Below are positions 17,220 through 25,744 of a stretch of DNA of 64,000 nt, in pieces. The stretch is from AV80 sp035536995 (GTDB taxonomy: Bacteria > Verrucomicrobiota > Verrucomicrobiia > Chthoniobacterales > UBA10450), in NCBI GenBank assembly GCA_035536995.1, contig DATLNB010000030.1:1-64000 (forward strand). The letters run 5' to 3'. The notes below the pieces were generated by a model, which saw only the letters and a program-made list of their open reading frames with translations, did no database searches and was not told the DNA's origin. The stretch's first letter is position 1, and each line of letters begins with the position of its first letter. A program made the position numbers and the translations under genes.

Positions 17220-17468
17220 TTACTCCTCCCCGATATCTTCGAGGCCGAGCAGGAGAAGCATGCGAATATGGTCGCGGTAAGCGCAGCTCTGCATTAGAGC
17301 GACGGCTTGAAACAGAGCGGCACCTGTGGAGCCTGTGGCGACTGTAGTGAGGTCAGACGATTCGCTGGACAGTTGGAGGGGCGGAATCGTCGTCGTCATT
17401 TCTGGGGTGAGGAGAGAGTTGACTCGGGTTCCGAAAAGGTCAAGTGGCAGTTCACGGATCGGCGGCAA
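17220..17468 (-). CDS. small hypothetical protein
   Basis: An 82-residue frame starting within the last codons of the upstream membrane-protein gene (17-base overlap), which suggests translational coupling. The C-terminal half is hydrophobic-helical (AALFQAVALMQSCAY, MLLLLGLEDIGEE) but too polar for a clear membrane segment. Unknown function. Confidence 0.45.
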   Translation of the reverse strand: MPPIRELPLDLFGTRVNSLLTPEMTTTIPPLQLSSESSDLTTVATGSTGAALFQAVALMQSCAYRDHIRMLLLLGLEDIGEE

Positions 17469-17994
17469 TTCGGCGCTGGGATGATTTTAGAACGGGAGCG
17501 CCTTCCCCTCCCAGGTGCGATCGAGCTGGGTCTTGGGGCAGGGGCGGCTTTGAAGGCATCGCAGGTGCGGGCCCATTTTCGTTCGTGAGGGACCAGGCCA
17601 AAGCAATCACCCAGCCCAGAAAGCTCCACCCCAGAAAAATGTTTACCGCTCCGATGGCGGCAACTTGGGGATGCCGACGCCGGATGGCTACGATGAGCGG
17701 CACGAAGTAACCGCCGATCATGAAAATAGCGAACGGGCACGCCATCATTTTCGCGGAAGAGTTCATATCGCGACGATCGCGTTCCTGTGGCGTCAACCGA
17801 GCCTCCTCGTCTGCTGACTGCTTCCGCCATTCTCGCGCGACCTGTAGCCAAGACATATGCCTTTCAACGCGACTTTCGTTCACCGCCATCAGAGCGCCCG
17901 TGGCAGCGTAGACGAAGACCGCTAATACCGGGAGCAGCGCAATCGCGAGCGCAATTGTGCAACCAACCGCGATCTTTGCTTTCGAGGCGATCAT
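17452..17994 (-). CDS. superinfection-immunity-family membrane protein
   Basis: A 180-residue protein with an N-terminal hydrophobic helix (residues about 9-32) and a second membrane region with the family signature: YFVPLIVAIRRRHPQ followed by NIFLGWSFLGWVIALAWSLT. This pattern defines the superinfection-immunity (Imm) family, whose phage T4 member blocks DNA injection by a second phage. Most bacterial members are uncharacterised. A charged segment (QSADEEARLTPQERDRR) separates the membrane parts, and a proline-rich tail follows. Its start is 111 bases from a divergent XRE gene that may control it. Confidence 0.65.
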   Translation of the reverse strand: MIASKAKIAVGCTIALAIALLPVLAVFVYAATGALMAVNESRVERHMSWLQVAREWRKQSADEEARLTPQERDRRDMNSSAKMMACPFAIFMIGGYFVPLIVAIRRRHPQVAAIGAVNIFLGWSFLGWVIALAWSLTNENGPAPAMPSKPPLPQDPARSHLGGEGAPVLKSSQRRIAADP

Positions 17995-18105
17995 TCTTCG
18001 GGTTCAATCATTCGCGTCGCCATCGCACTGCGTTCGCCCTCGCGGAGGCTGACACGATCACCATGATCGTGTTCGCCCATCGGCGCGAAATGTCAACTTC
18101 GCGCC

Positions 18106-18339
18106 ATGGCGATGGATCGTACGCCGCAGGCGCAACTCAAGACGTTTGGTGGGACCTTGAGGCGGCTTCGAGAAAGAAGGGGATTAACGCAGGAGCGTTT
18201 GGCAGAACGGGCGGGGATAGCATCCCGCTACCTGCAGACTCTCGAAAGCGGCGGTAAGGGTTGCTCTCTCGCGGTCTTGATTCGATTGCGCCGTGCGCTT
18301 GATGTGCACTGGGGCACGCTGTTGCGCGCGCTCAAATAA
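18106..18339 (+). CDS. XRE-family helix-turn-helix protein
   Basis: A 77-residue protein that is essentially one Cro/CI DNA-binding domain (GGTLRRLRERRGLTQERLAE, SRYLQTLESG, VLIRLRRALDV). It is divergent from the superinfection-immunity-like cluster and convergent with the CHC2-containing operon. A role as local repressor is inferred from position. Confidence 0.8.
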   Translation: MAMDRTPQAQLKTFGGTLRRLRERRGLTQERLAERAGIASRYLQTLESGGKGCSLAVLIRLRRALDVHWGTLLRALK

Positions 18340-18423
18340 TCTGCCGGAATTTTTGGGGAGTTCTGTCGCCCAAACGTTCAGCCGTGGAAATTATAATTTT
18401 GCTGATGCTTTCGTCGCGGCTTG

Positions 18424-18735
18424 TCATCCGTCGACCGGGGGGGCGTACAAGACGGGCATGCCGACACGACTGGCGAGTTTTCGCAGTGCTCGATCTTCGT
18501 CATCGTGTTCGTATGCCATTACGAATCGGACAACATCGCCACCGGCACCGCAGCCGAAGCACTGAAAGGTCTGTCGATCAACGTCCACTGTAAATGTTGC
18601 GCGCTGCTCATCGTGAAATGGGCAGCGCGCCCGGTGCCGGGATCCGTCGTACACAAGCGGGAAGTACGATCCGATTATTTTCAAAATGTCGTTCGCAGCG
18701 ATAATCGCCTGGGCATTTGTCGGTCTGTTATTCAT
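18424..18735 (-). CDS. stand-alone CHC2 zinc-finger (DnaG-type primase N-terminal domain)
   Basis: A 103-residue protein consisting of one CHC2 zinc ribbon: CPFHDE ... FQCFGCGAGGDVVRFV, with Cys/His ligands in C-x2-H and C-x2-C. In DnaG this domain recognises the template and is followed by a TOPRIM catalytic core, which is absent here. Short CHC2 proteins occur on plasmids and integrative elements, where they may act with other replication proteins. It is the last gene of a six-gene minus-strand operon, eight bases after the previous stop. Confidence 0.8.
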   Translation of the reverse strand: MNNRPTNAQAIIAANDILKIIGSYFPLVYDGSRHRARCPFHDEQRATFTVDVDRQTFQCFGCGAGGDVVRFVMAYEHDDEDRALRKLASRVGMPVLYAPPVDG

Positions 18736-18742
18736 GGGCCGT

Positions 18743-19057
18743 TTACGTGTCGTAATTTTCTATGAAGGCGCCGTAGAGTACCCAGCGCAACGCGCCAAGT
18801 CTGCCCTCAGCGCGGATCATGCAATCTTCGCACATGGTTAAGGACTCTTTCGGATATTTGAATTCGATCGCTTTGGCAGATTTCTCACCGGCCTCGGGCC
18901 TGCCGAGATGCACGTGTCGAGCGTACCAAGTTCGATTGAAGGTATCGTCGAGCATCTTGCCGATCTGTTTTCGGGATGGCTTTAGAAGTCCGACGTATTG
19001 CTGCTCTGCAAACGTTGCCGCCGGGCAACAGCTTGGCATGTCCAAATCGGCAATCAT
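18743..19057 (-). CDS. hypothetical protein with a CxxC pair
   Basis: A 104-residue protein, fifth in the minus-strand operon and two bases after the preceding stop. Visible features are CPAATFAEQQYVGLLKPS near the N-terminus and a MCEDCMI motif near residue 76 that could bind zinc. The central part (RTWYARHVHLGRP) is basic-aromatic. No family is recognised. Confidence 0.55.
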   Translation of the reverse strand: MIADLDMPSCCPAATFAEQQYVGLLKPSRKQIGKMLDDTFNRTWYARHVHLGRPEAGEKSAKAIEFKYPKESLTMCEDCMIRAEGRLGALRWVLYGAFIENYDT

Positions 19058-19059
19058 CT

Positions 19060-19374
19060 CTACCTTCGGGAATGTTTAACCCGGATCTTGAGTGCACGCG
19101 CATCGACCGGTTGCAGGCGCAAAACCCGCGCTGCGGCCATTGTCGTGTTTCGACAGTCAATTTCGATGCCCAGGGCCCCAACGCGCACAGTGCCAAGGAG
19201 ACCGAACATCTCAATAACAACGTGAGTCACATCCAATCGACGGATTGGGCTCTTGCGCAATTCGACTATCATGACGCGCTGAGACGACGCGATGAGACGC
19301 GCGAAGTGATAGCGGCCGGGACCGGCGGCAACAACGGTTACGGGATGCAGGGGGGCCACTGTTAACGTGATCAT
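19060..19374 (-). CDS. hypothetical small basic protein
   Basis: A 104-residue protein starting with an ATGA overlap of the upstream gene, which fixes the start at 19374 instead of the longer open frame. It is rich in valine and arginine and predicted beta-rich (MITLTVAPLHPVTVVAAG, VMIVELRK). It has no recognised motif. Tight coupling with its neighbours is the main evidence that it is real. Confidence 0.55.
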   Translation of the reverse strand: MITLTVAPLHPVTVVAAGPGRYHFARLIASSQRVMIVELRKSPIRRLDVTHVVIEMFGLLGTVRVGALGIEIDCRNTTMAAARVLRLQPVDARALKIRVKHSRR

Positions 19375-19913
19375 CGGGTTCCTTTGCAGCAGGCCGTGCG
19401 AGCAGTTTTCGAGAAGGGTGCCTCTAGTTCCACGCATTTCGGCGGAATCGAGAACTCCGCATATAAAATCCTAAATTGGCTCCACGTCGGCATCCATCGT
19501 ACCTGAGTGCCGGCTTTTCGAACCGCCGACCCTGGCCCCCATCGGAGTTCAACGACTGGGTGTCGAACCGCATCGACAACCTCAACTCCTATCTTCACCG
19601 TTCCATCAGGCGCCGCGAGCGCGACGAGGAACGGAACGCCTGGTCCGCCGGGAACGTAACCGCGATTCGCATCGTGGATTGGCGTCTTCAGGTCAGTCCT
19701 TAGACGGGGGTGCGCGCGATTCATGGCAGCGGCAAAAACCCGGATCTCCGAAGCAACGAAGGCGACTCGCAGGGCGCGCGGATCTGTCGCCACAACACGG
19801 GAATTGGGAAGTGCCTGCGTGCGGATGATACAAGCCCCGTAAGGTCGAAAGGGGTCCGCGCTTTCCCGCAAGAGGATGTCGATCTGCTTTTGTTCTGGTA
19901 GTTCACTTTTCAT
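19371..19913 (-). CDS. hypothetical protein sharing a WMPxWS domain with the operon's first gene
   Basis: A 180-residue protein. Residues about 115-155 contain HPVVELRW, then RWMPTWSQFRIL, which parallels PVVVVRLR and WMPRWSELLSL in the 106-residue first protein of the same operon. The N-terminal half includes SRVVATDPRALRVAFVASEI. No known family is recognised. A 157-base gap separates it from the AAA+ gene upstream; the following gene overlaps it by four bases. Confidence 0.55.
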   Translation of the reverse strand: MKSELPEQKQIDILLRESADPFRPYGACIIRTQALPNSRVVATDPRALRVAFVASEIRVFAAAMNRAHPRLRTDLKTPIHDANRGYVPGGPGVPFLVALAAPDGTVKIGVEVVDAVRHPVVELRWGPGSAVRKAGTQVRWMPTWSQFRILYAEFSIPPKCVELEAPFSKTARTACCKGTR

Positions 19914-20070
19914 ATCGCTTGATCATCACCGCTCGGAGAGTGAAGAGCTGCGAACGGATTTGCCCGACAGGCGAAATTCGTCCCGATCACAACTAGCTAC
20001 GATTCTAACGACTGGTTTATTTTAAGAGGGCAAACTTCGCGAATGGAGTTTGCGGAGGCTGCCCTTAGGC

Positions 20071-20976
20071 TCAGCTCGGATCAACCCATTCGCGCGCTGG
20101 TTCGAGCGAAAACTTGTTCGATTTGGAGATCCGGAGAATGCGGATCGCGGAAGCGACCAATTCTTCGATCCACCTATATCCCTTTTGTGTGCGGACCGCT
20201 TCTTCCAGTGATCGTGCCGCAGCTTCTCGAATAAAAGGGCCAAATTCGGGGGGAAGACGAAGTAAGGTTTCTTTAACGAGAGATTCGTAGTCTGCTTTGG
20301 TTAGAGGCCCCAAGTATAAGATGTCCGCGCGAAATCGGTTGAGAATCTCAGGCGGGACCGTCTGTAATAGCTGGTCATAGGTCGGCCGGTCGACGCGATT
20401 GGAAGGCAATCCAAAACCCGCTGCCCGCTGTGGGTGCCAGAGATGTTGCCACGCGCCGCTACCAACAATGAAATAGCCGCGCTCGAGCCGGCGCTGAATA
20501 TCCTCAGGCCTGAGCGAAAACAGCGGGCTGTCTTCGTTTCCCTGTGCGCCTTCGACAATCCCTGGTAAAACGCGCCGATCGAGGACAGAAAAAACTTCGA
20601 GATGAACCGCACGTGTCCATTCGCCGGCTGAGTCCTGAGTCGCCAGCTTGTCGAGTTCGTCCAGTACAATGATCCCTTTTTCGTGCCGATCGAGAAAGCT
20701 GTACAGAAGTGACAGAGTTTGAAGTCCGCCTCGTGCGCGTGCGCCCGTAACAATCCAGCCCCCGTACTCCAATCGAAGGAAGGGCAACTTGAGCTCGCGC
20801 GCAAGTAGCGCGGATATGAAGGTTTTCCCAGCGCCCGTCGACGAGCAGATCAGGACGTTCATCCGCGGCGTCACCGGTAGCGAGCGCCAATCGAAGTCGT
20901 AGTAATCAGCCGCCAACTGGCGCAGTTCGTTGAAGACTGACATTTGGTATTGGGTGGGTCGGGCCGTACTGTTCAT
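20071..20976 (-). CDS. ClpX-like AAA+ ATPase
   Basis: A 301-residue single-domain AAA+ protein: Walker A SSTGAGKT (about 50-57), Walker B GIIVLDELDK (about 101-110), and PPEILNRFRADILYL (about 227-241), the position of the sensor/arginine-finger region of ClpX and HslU. It lacks the ClpX N-terminal zinc domain and the IGF loop used to bind ClpP, so a remodelling or DNA-linked role is more likely than proteolysis. Its ATG overlaps the stop of the 106-residue gene (ATGA). It is the only enzyme-like member of the operon, with a CHC2 zinc finger at the other end. Confidence 0.85.
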   Translation of the reverse strand: MNSTARPTQYQMSVFNELRQLAADYYDFDWRSLPVTPRMNVLICSSTGAGKTFISALLARELKLPFLRLEYGGWIVTGARARGGLQTLSLLYSFLDRHEKGIIVLDELDKLATQDSAGEWTRAVHLEVFSVLDRRVLPGIVEGAQGNEDSPLFSLRPEDIQRRLERGYFIVGSGAWQHLWHPQRAAGFGLPSNRVDRPTYDQLLQTVPPEILNRFRADILYLGPLTKADYESLVKETLLRLPPEFGPFIREAAARSLEEAVRTQKGYRWIEELVASAIRILRISKSNKFSLEPAREWVDPS

Positions 20977-21293
20977 CGGTAACTTCTTTGGTGTCGGCGA
21001 GCATTGAGTTTTTCAAAGAACTGACGCCGCTCTTCAGGTTTGTCCGACGGAAGAACGGAAACTTTAAGTCCCATTTGAGAAATGAGGCTTAGTAGCTCCG
21101 ACCACCTGGGCATCCATTCCTGTGAGCCGTCCGGAAGTGAAAGTACGCGGGTGCCTCGCCGTGGCCGCAGCCGAACCACCACCACCGGATATCGATGCGG
21201 CGGCCATCGGCGTGGAGTTCTGGTCGTCAAGATTTCGACGAGACCGTCTTTCGATCTAAACTTTGATGTCGGTTTTTCAGTAGTTACTTGCAT
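20973..21293 (-). CDS. hypothetical protein, first gene of the AAA+/CHC2 operon
   Basis: A 106-residue basic protein. The middle (YPVVVVRLRPRRGTRVLSL, then EWMPRWSELLSLI) is related to the C-terminal part of the 180-residue protein two genes downstream. The tail RRQFFEKLNARRHQ is helical and basic. Unknown family; it is translationally coupled to the AAA+ gene and may be its adaptor. Confidence 0.6.
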   Translation of the reverse strand: MQVTTEKPTSKFRSKDGLVEILTTRTPRRWPPHRYPVVVVRLRPRRGTRVLSLPDGSQEWMPRWSELLSLISQMGLKVSVLPSDKPEERRQFFEKLNARRHQRSYR

Positions 21294-21668
21294 AGGTTTC
21301 GTTGTGTCCGTCGCGGGCGCCGCGTTGGTTCAACCAGACCTAGAAACACCCCAGCAAAGGCAGCGAAACCAGGAACAGGTCGCCGAACAACACCGATCCA
21401 AACTGCCCTTGCCAAGAAGGACGGCGCAACCGCGCCGCACCCCCCGCACTGAAGCCAGCTCGTGCAGGCTTACATCCGGTCCGGCAGTCGGGTTCCCCGC
21501 CGGAGGATGACAGTTGTGCCGGCCGCCGCAGGCCAAAAAAATGTTCGCCTTTGAACACGAATCCCCGTCTAATCGACGAGGACGAGTTCGTCGCTCGGAT
21601 CCAAGCTCAGTATCCCACCACGAGAACTTCGCGATAGAAAGCCTTCCGGCCTGCGATCATTACAGCAT
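21294..21668. other. intergenic region between AAA+/CHC2 operon and qatA
   Basis: This 375-base divergent region should contain promoters for both operons. No gene is supported; frames on the minus strand at 21330-21558 overlap each other and lack ribosome sites. A C-rich stretch near 21445-21452 and an A7 run near 21534 are the only composition features. Confidence 0.4.
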
Positions 21669-23546
21669 ATGTTCCTCAGCGATCACGAAACAGCGACCGA
21701 TCTTCTATACTACGAGATTATTTCAAAAGCGGTCGTCCGTCTGATCAACAAAACTGGCGACCAACCGATCTCAATTGGCGTGCATGGCGATTGGGGTGCT
21801 GGCAAATCAAGCATTCTGAAAATGACCGAGGCGGCAGTTGCGAGTGACGATGTGATCTGCATTTGGTTCAATGGTTGGCAATTTCAGGGCTTCGACGATG
21901 CTAAAACAGTTCTCATCGAGCGCATCCTGGGAGAGCTCGAAAAAAACCAGCGGGTACTAACCAAAGCGGGGACCGAGCTTGGAAGCCTTCTTGAGAGAGT
22001 CCGTTGGTTTAAAGTCGCGCGACTAGCGGGGACGGTCGCTACCGCCGCGCAAGGTGGGTGGCTCGCGATGCTTGCGCCCGTCCTTATGTCGCCCGCGAAG
22101 GCAGGCGACAAGGACCCTGAATCCGGCACGTTCGGCGGGTTTCTGGATCCTAAAAAAGCGAAGTCGATGCCGAAGGAAATCGACGCTTTTCAAAAAGAAT
22201 TCGAGGCTCTGCTAAACAAGGCGGACATCAAACGGATGGTTGTTTTACTCGACGATCTCGACCGCTGTTTGCCCACGCCAGCGATTGAGACGCTAGAAGC
22301 GATCAAACTCTTTCTCTTCGTTCCACGGGCAGTCTTCGTGATCGGAGCGGACGAGGCGATGATCGAGTACTCGGTCCGCAAACACTTTCCCGACATGCCG
22401 CTCGGGCAGGGTACGCAGACGTATGCGCGAAATTACCTCGAGAAGCTAATTCAGGTGCCTTTTCGGATTCCCGCACTGGGGCTCGTTGAGACACGCGTTT
22501 ACATCGCTTTGCTTTATCTGGAGGCGACATCATCAGCCGAGAATCCGCATTTCACGGCGTTGCGGGAGGTAGCCCAGGAGGTGCTTCGCCAGCCGTGGAA
22601 AGGTGAGTTGTTCGACCGTGCGGTCTTAAGAGAGAAGATGGCCGCCGCAAAGCTACCGGATGTGGTCGAAAGCGCGATCACGCTGAGCAACCAGCTTGCT
22701 CCACTATTGACTGAGCAGACGAAAGGAAACCCGCGACAAGTGAAACGGTTCCTGAATGCGATGTTTTTGCGTCAAACGATCGCGGATGCGCGCGGTCTTG
22801 GATCGACGATCAAGACTCCCGTGCTTGCGAAGATCATGTTGGTAGAGCGCTTTTTCGAAGCGTTCTACGAGGCGCTTTCGGCCAAGGTAATGTCATCCAC
22901 CGACGGCATGGTCGCATTGCTGGAGCCTCTCGAAAAGGGAGAAGGCGCTGCTGACGCGCGGCGCCGCGACAAAAAAGATGCTAGCACGTGGGAATCGGCG
23001 GTTAGTGACGAGATTCGCGTCTGGGCCAAACAGGCCCCGCCGATCGCGAACGAGGATCTTCGACCGTACATTCTGATCACGCGCGATCGCAGACGCAGCT
23101 TCACCGCGACGGGCGCAGACAACGAGGCGCTTCTGGAGAAGTTAATGAGTGGGAGCGGCTTGGCCATCGCTGGAGCGAGTAAGGAAATCCAAGGCCTTTC
23201 CGCTCCTGCAGCTCGTGCCGTCTTTGATGAAATTTGCGCGCGGATCCGAATGTATGAACAGTATGACCAGCTTCCTGCCGGCGCGGTCGGTTTGGCTTCA
23301 TTGACTGCGGGGCACCCGGAATTGGAGGAGCCACTCCTCGCGTTCGCTGAAGGATTGCCGACGGAGAAGATTGGGCCCTGGGTTCTAGGGGAAGCGAAAT
23401 GGGGCAGTTCGATTCGCGACGCAATGCTGCACAAGAAATGGGACGAGCTGGTGGCGAGATGGTCTGAGCAGACGGAAAATCCGGCACTGGCTGCTGCCGC
23501 GAAGGGTCTATCAAGCATGAAACGCCCACTGAGGCAGAGAGGTTAG
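21669..23546 (+). CDS. qatA: QatA, KAP-family P-loop ATPase of the Qat defence system
   Basis: A 625-residue KAP NTPase: Walker A GDWGAGKS (40-47), Walker B VVLLDDLDRC (191-200), and the family's FNGWQF motif (about 68-73). A hydrophobic segment (about 118-141) sits between the Walker motifs, as is usual for KAP proteins that touch the membrane. It is first in a four-gene set with qatB, qatC and qatD in the published order QatABCD, an anti-phage system of unknown mechanism. The stop is immediately followed by the qatB ATG. Identification is by family plus gene order. Confidence 0.9.
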   Translation: MFLSDHETATDLLYYEIISKAVVRLINKTGDQPISIGVHGDWGAGKSSILKMTEAAVASDDVICIWFNGWQFQGFDDAKTVLIERILGELEKNQRVLTKAGTELGSLLERVRWFKVARLAGTVATAAQGGWLAMLAPVLMSPAKAGDKDPESGTFGGFLDPKKAKSMPKEIDAFQKEFEALLNKADIKRMVVLLDDLDRCLPTPAIETLEAIKLFLFVPRAVFVIGADEAMIEYSVRKHFPDMPLGQGTQTYARNYLEKLIQVPFRIPALGLVETRVYIALLYLEATSSAENPHFTALREVAQEVLRQPWKGELFDRAVLREKMAAAKLPDVVESAITLSNQLAPLLTEQTKGNPRQVKRFLNAMFLRQTIADARGLGSTIKTPVLAKIMLVERFFEAFYEALSAKVMSSTDGMVALLEPLEKGEGAADARRRDKKDASTWESAVSDEIRVWAKQAPPIANEDLRPYILITRDRRRSFTATGADNEALLEKLMSGSGLAIAGASKEIQGLSAPAARAVFDEICARIRMYEQYDQLPAGAVGLASLTAGHPELEEPLLAFAEGLPTEKIGPWVLGEAKWGSSIRDAMLHKKWDELVARWSEQTENPALAAAAKGLSSMKRPLRQRG

Positions 23547-24392
23547 ATGGGAACGTCGAATAGGTCGAAGGGACCGGGAAGCAGCACACCCCTCGTGCCC
23601 TCTTTTCTGACGGACGACCCTGCTGGAATTCCTGCTGGTCCTCCGCCATCGAATCAGCCTCCGAACGAATCGCCTGCCCCGCCTCCGCGCTCGCCGCTTC
23701 CGCCTCAATCGACAGAACCGAAGCGGTTTCAGTCCGCACGGCGAGCGTACACCCGGTTCGCGAAGACACGCGATACATCGGCGCTTCGACGCGCACTGGC
23801 TGATTATGTTTCGAAGGGCTCCGGCGGACGCGGGGGCGCGACCGGTCGCATGGGATCAGCGCGACGCACCGCGGCGTCGTTCGCCGGCTTGGTTCAAGCT
23901 GTTCAGGCGGGCGGCACTGCGGCCGCGCTGCGTTCCGTCGGGCTGGGCCACTGCGTTGGCCGCAAGGCTGGCGATGTCTTTGTAGAAATCCTTGAGATCA
24001 TTTGTCCGGATGGCGGGCGAATCGACGAAGGTATAGCGAGAGAGGCTTTCGAAAGATCAATCGCTGAATGTATTCGCGAGGAAATTGCAATTGAAGACCT
24101 CTCGGTAGAACAATGGGGCGAATTGCTCATCAACTTTCTCGCGCTTTCGATACAGCTTCGGGTGATTGCGGACATTGGTGAGAGCTCGCTCGATGTACCG
24201 GCCGATATCAGCCAGGCGCTTGCCGCCGAGACTCTCATGAAGAGCGTCATCTATGCGACCGTGAGTGAACAGATTGGTAGCGTGCTGGAACGTACCGCGT
24301 CGATTCCGGCCGACAGATTACGCGAGATCACAGACGATGCGTACGATCGTGCTTGGGGTGCGTTTGAGGATTTTGTCGGAGACGGTCAATGA
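23547..24392 (+). CDS. qatB: QatB
   Basis: A 281-residue protein with a disordered, proline-rich first 55 residues (PPSNQPPNESPAPPPRSPLP) and a helical remainder containing SGGRGGATGRMGSARR. The family has no assigned enzymatic activity. Its place between the KAP ATPase and the QueC-like gene, and the ATGA overlap with the latter, match QatB of the known operon. Confidence 0.85.
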   Translation: MGTSNRSKGPGSSTPLVPSFLTDDPAGIPAGPPPSNQPPNESPAPPPRSPLPPQSTEPKRFQSARRAYTRFAKTRDTSALRRALADYVSKGSGGRGGATGRMGSARRTAASFAGLVQAVQAGGTAAALRSVGLGHCVGRKAGDVFVEILEIICPDGGRIDEGIAREAFERSIAECIREEIAIEDLSVEQWGELLINFLALSIQLRVIADIGESSLDVPADISQALAAETLMKSVIYATVSEQIGSVLERTASIPADRLREITDDAYDRAWGAFEDFVGDGQ

Positions 24393-25744
24393 AGCGTCAC
24401 AGCCTTATCTGTCGTTTCACAGCAGATGATGAGCAGCCAATTTCCGTGTTTGAACACGGATCGACCGTCACGGAGATATCGTTCGTTTCCGACGACGGCA
24501 ATTTCGGCTACGGCTTGGGCGGACTGCTCGGCCGACTGGAGGAACTCGGATTACAGCCTTCTGAAGCAGCGTTTGACCTGACTCTGCTCGCCGCCTTGGT
24601 CTTCTGCGCCGACCTTCGTATCAATCGAGAAGGTGATTCTCAGGACGGGTGGACACGTGAGATAGACCTCTACGTTCCCGTACACGATGTGGCGCCCTGG
24701 GCGTCGGAGAGTGCGCGTCTGTCGCGAACTCTGCGGTTCTTGACCGGCGATGAGTGGCGAATCTTTTTCCGACGCCGACCGGACGGATTCGATAGCATCG
24801 TGCCGCAGGCAGCGCCGGCCCTCCCTCGTTTCTCGTGTGCTGCTCTATTCTCAGGCGGCCTCGATAGCTACATCGGAGCGATTGATCGGCTCGACGCGGG
24901 TGAGACGCCATTGCTGGTCAGTCACTACATGGACGGCGCGAGCGAGTATCAGAAGAAGTGCTTTGCTAACCTACAGCGCGAGTACCCGAATACAGACTTC
25001 GACATCGCGCGAGCGTACGTCAGCTTCAAGGCGGGCATGATGCCTGGCACCGCGGGAGAGTCCACGCAGCGCTCGCGCTCTTTTCTTTTTTTCGCGCTTG
25101 GCGTCCTCGCGGCGAGCGGCATGGGGCAATCCAGGAGGCTTTACGTTCCCGAGAATGGTTTAATCGCGCTCAACGTGCCGCTTGATCCACTGCGAGTCGG
25201 TGCACTCAGCACCCGAACAACACACCCGTTTTATATGGCGCGCGTGAATGAGTTACTGGGCAACATCGGCATCCCCGTCACTCTCGAAAACCCATACCGG
25301 CATATGACCAAAGGCGAGATGATCGCCGCCGTCAAGAATCAGCGTTTGCTTCGGCGAAGTGCTAAAGACAGCATGTCGTGCTCCTCGCCAGCAAAGGGGC
25401 GATTTGAGAAGCACCCTCGGGGTCATTGCGGACACTGTGTGCCGTGCCTAATCAGGCGCGCGGCGATGATTCGCGGATTCTCGGCGGACGACAGCGGATA
25501 CCAAATTCCTGACCTCGCAGCAGCAAATCTGAGGGCGAAGTCGGCCAAGGGCGAACACGTCCGGTCATTTCAATACGCAATCCAACGCGTTCATCTAAAT
25601 CCAGCATCAGCCGATTGGGTGATCCATTCCCCGGGGCCGCTAAGCGACGTGCCGACGGAATGGCACGCGTTGAGCGCTGTCTATTCCAGGGGTTTGGCCG
25701 AGGTCGGGAACGTGGTGCGCGGCATCCCGGTCCAAGCAGCTTGA
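24389..25744 (+). CDS. qatC: QatC, QueC-like PP-loop protein
   Basis: A 451-residue protein with a PP-loop ATP pyrophosphatase motif SGGLDS (155-160) and a QueC-type zinc site: Cys331, then HCGHCVPC (Cys347, Cys350, Cys353). True QueC makes the 7-deazaguanine preQ0 and is near 230 residues; this one has a 150-residue N-terminal extension typical of QatC. The chemistry in Qat defence has been suggested to modify a base or a protein, but this cannot be settled from sequence. It overlaps both neighbours by a few bases. Confidence 0.9.
   Translation: MKRHSLICRFTADDEQPISVFEHGSTVTEISFVSDDGNFGYGLGGLLGRLEELGLQPSEAAFDLTLLAALVFCADLRINREGDSQDGWTREIDLYVPVHDVAPWASESARLSRTLRFLTGDEWRIFFRRRPDGFDSIVPQAAPALPRFSCAALFSGGLDSYIGAIDRLDAGETPLLVSHYMDGASEYQKKCFANLQREYPNTDFDIARAYVSFKAGMMPGTAGESTQRSRSFLFFALGVLAASGMGQSRRLYVPENGLIALNVPLDPLRVGALSTRTTHPFYMARVNELLGNIGIPVTLENPYRHMTKGEMIAAVKNQRLLRRSAKDSMSCSSPAKGRFEKHPRGHCGHCVPCLIRRAAMIRGFSADDSGYQIPDLAAANLRAKSAKGEHVRSFQYAIQRVHLNPASADWVIHSPGPLSDVPTEWHALSAVYSRGLAEVGNVVRGIPVQAA

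Noticed and set aside
21330..21558. Small membrane protein on the minus strand before qatA
   Set aside because: The hydrophobic run is at the very end of one of several overlapping frames without ribosome sites; there is not enough support.
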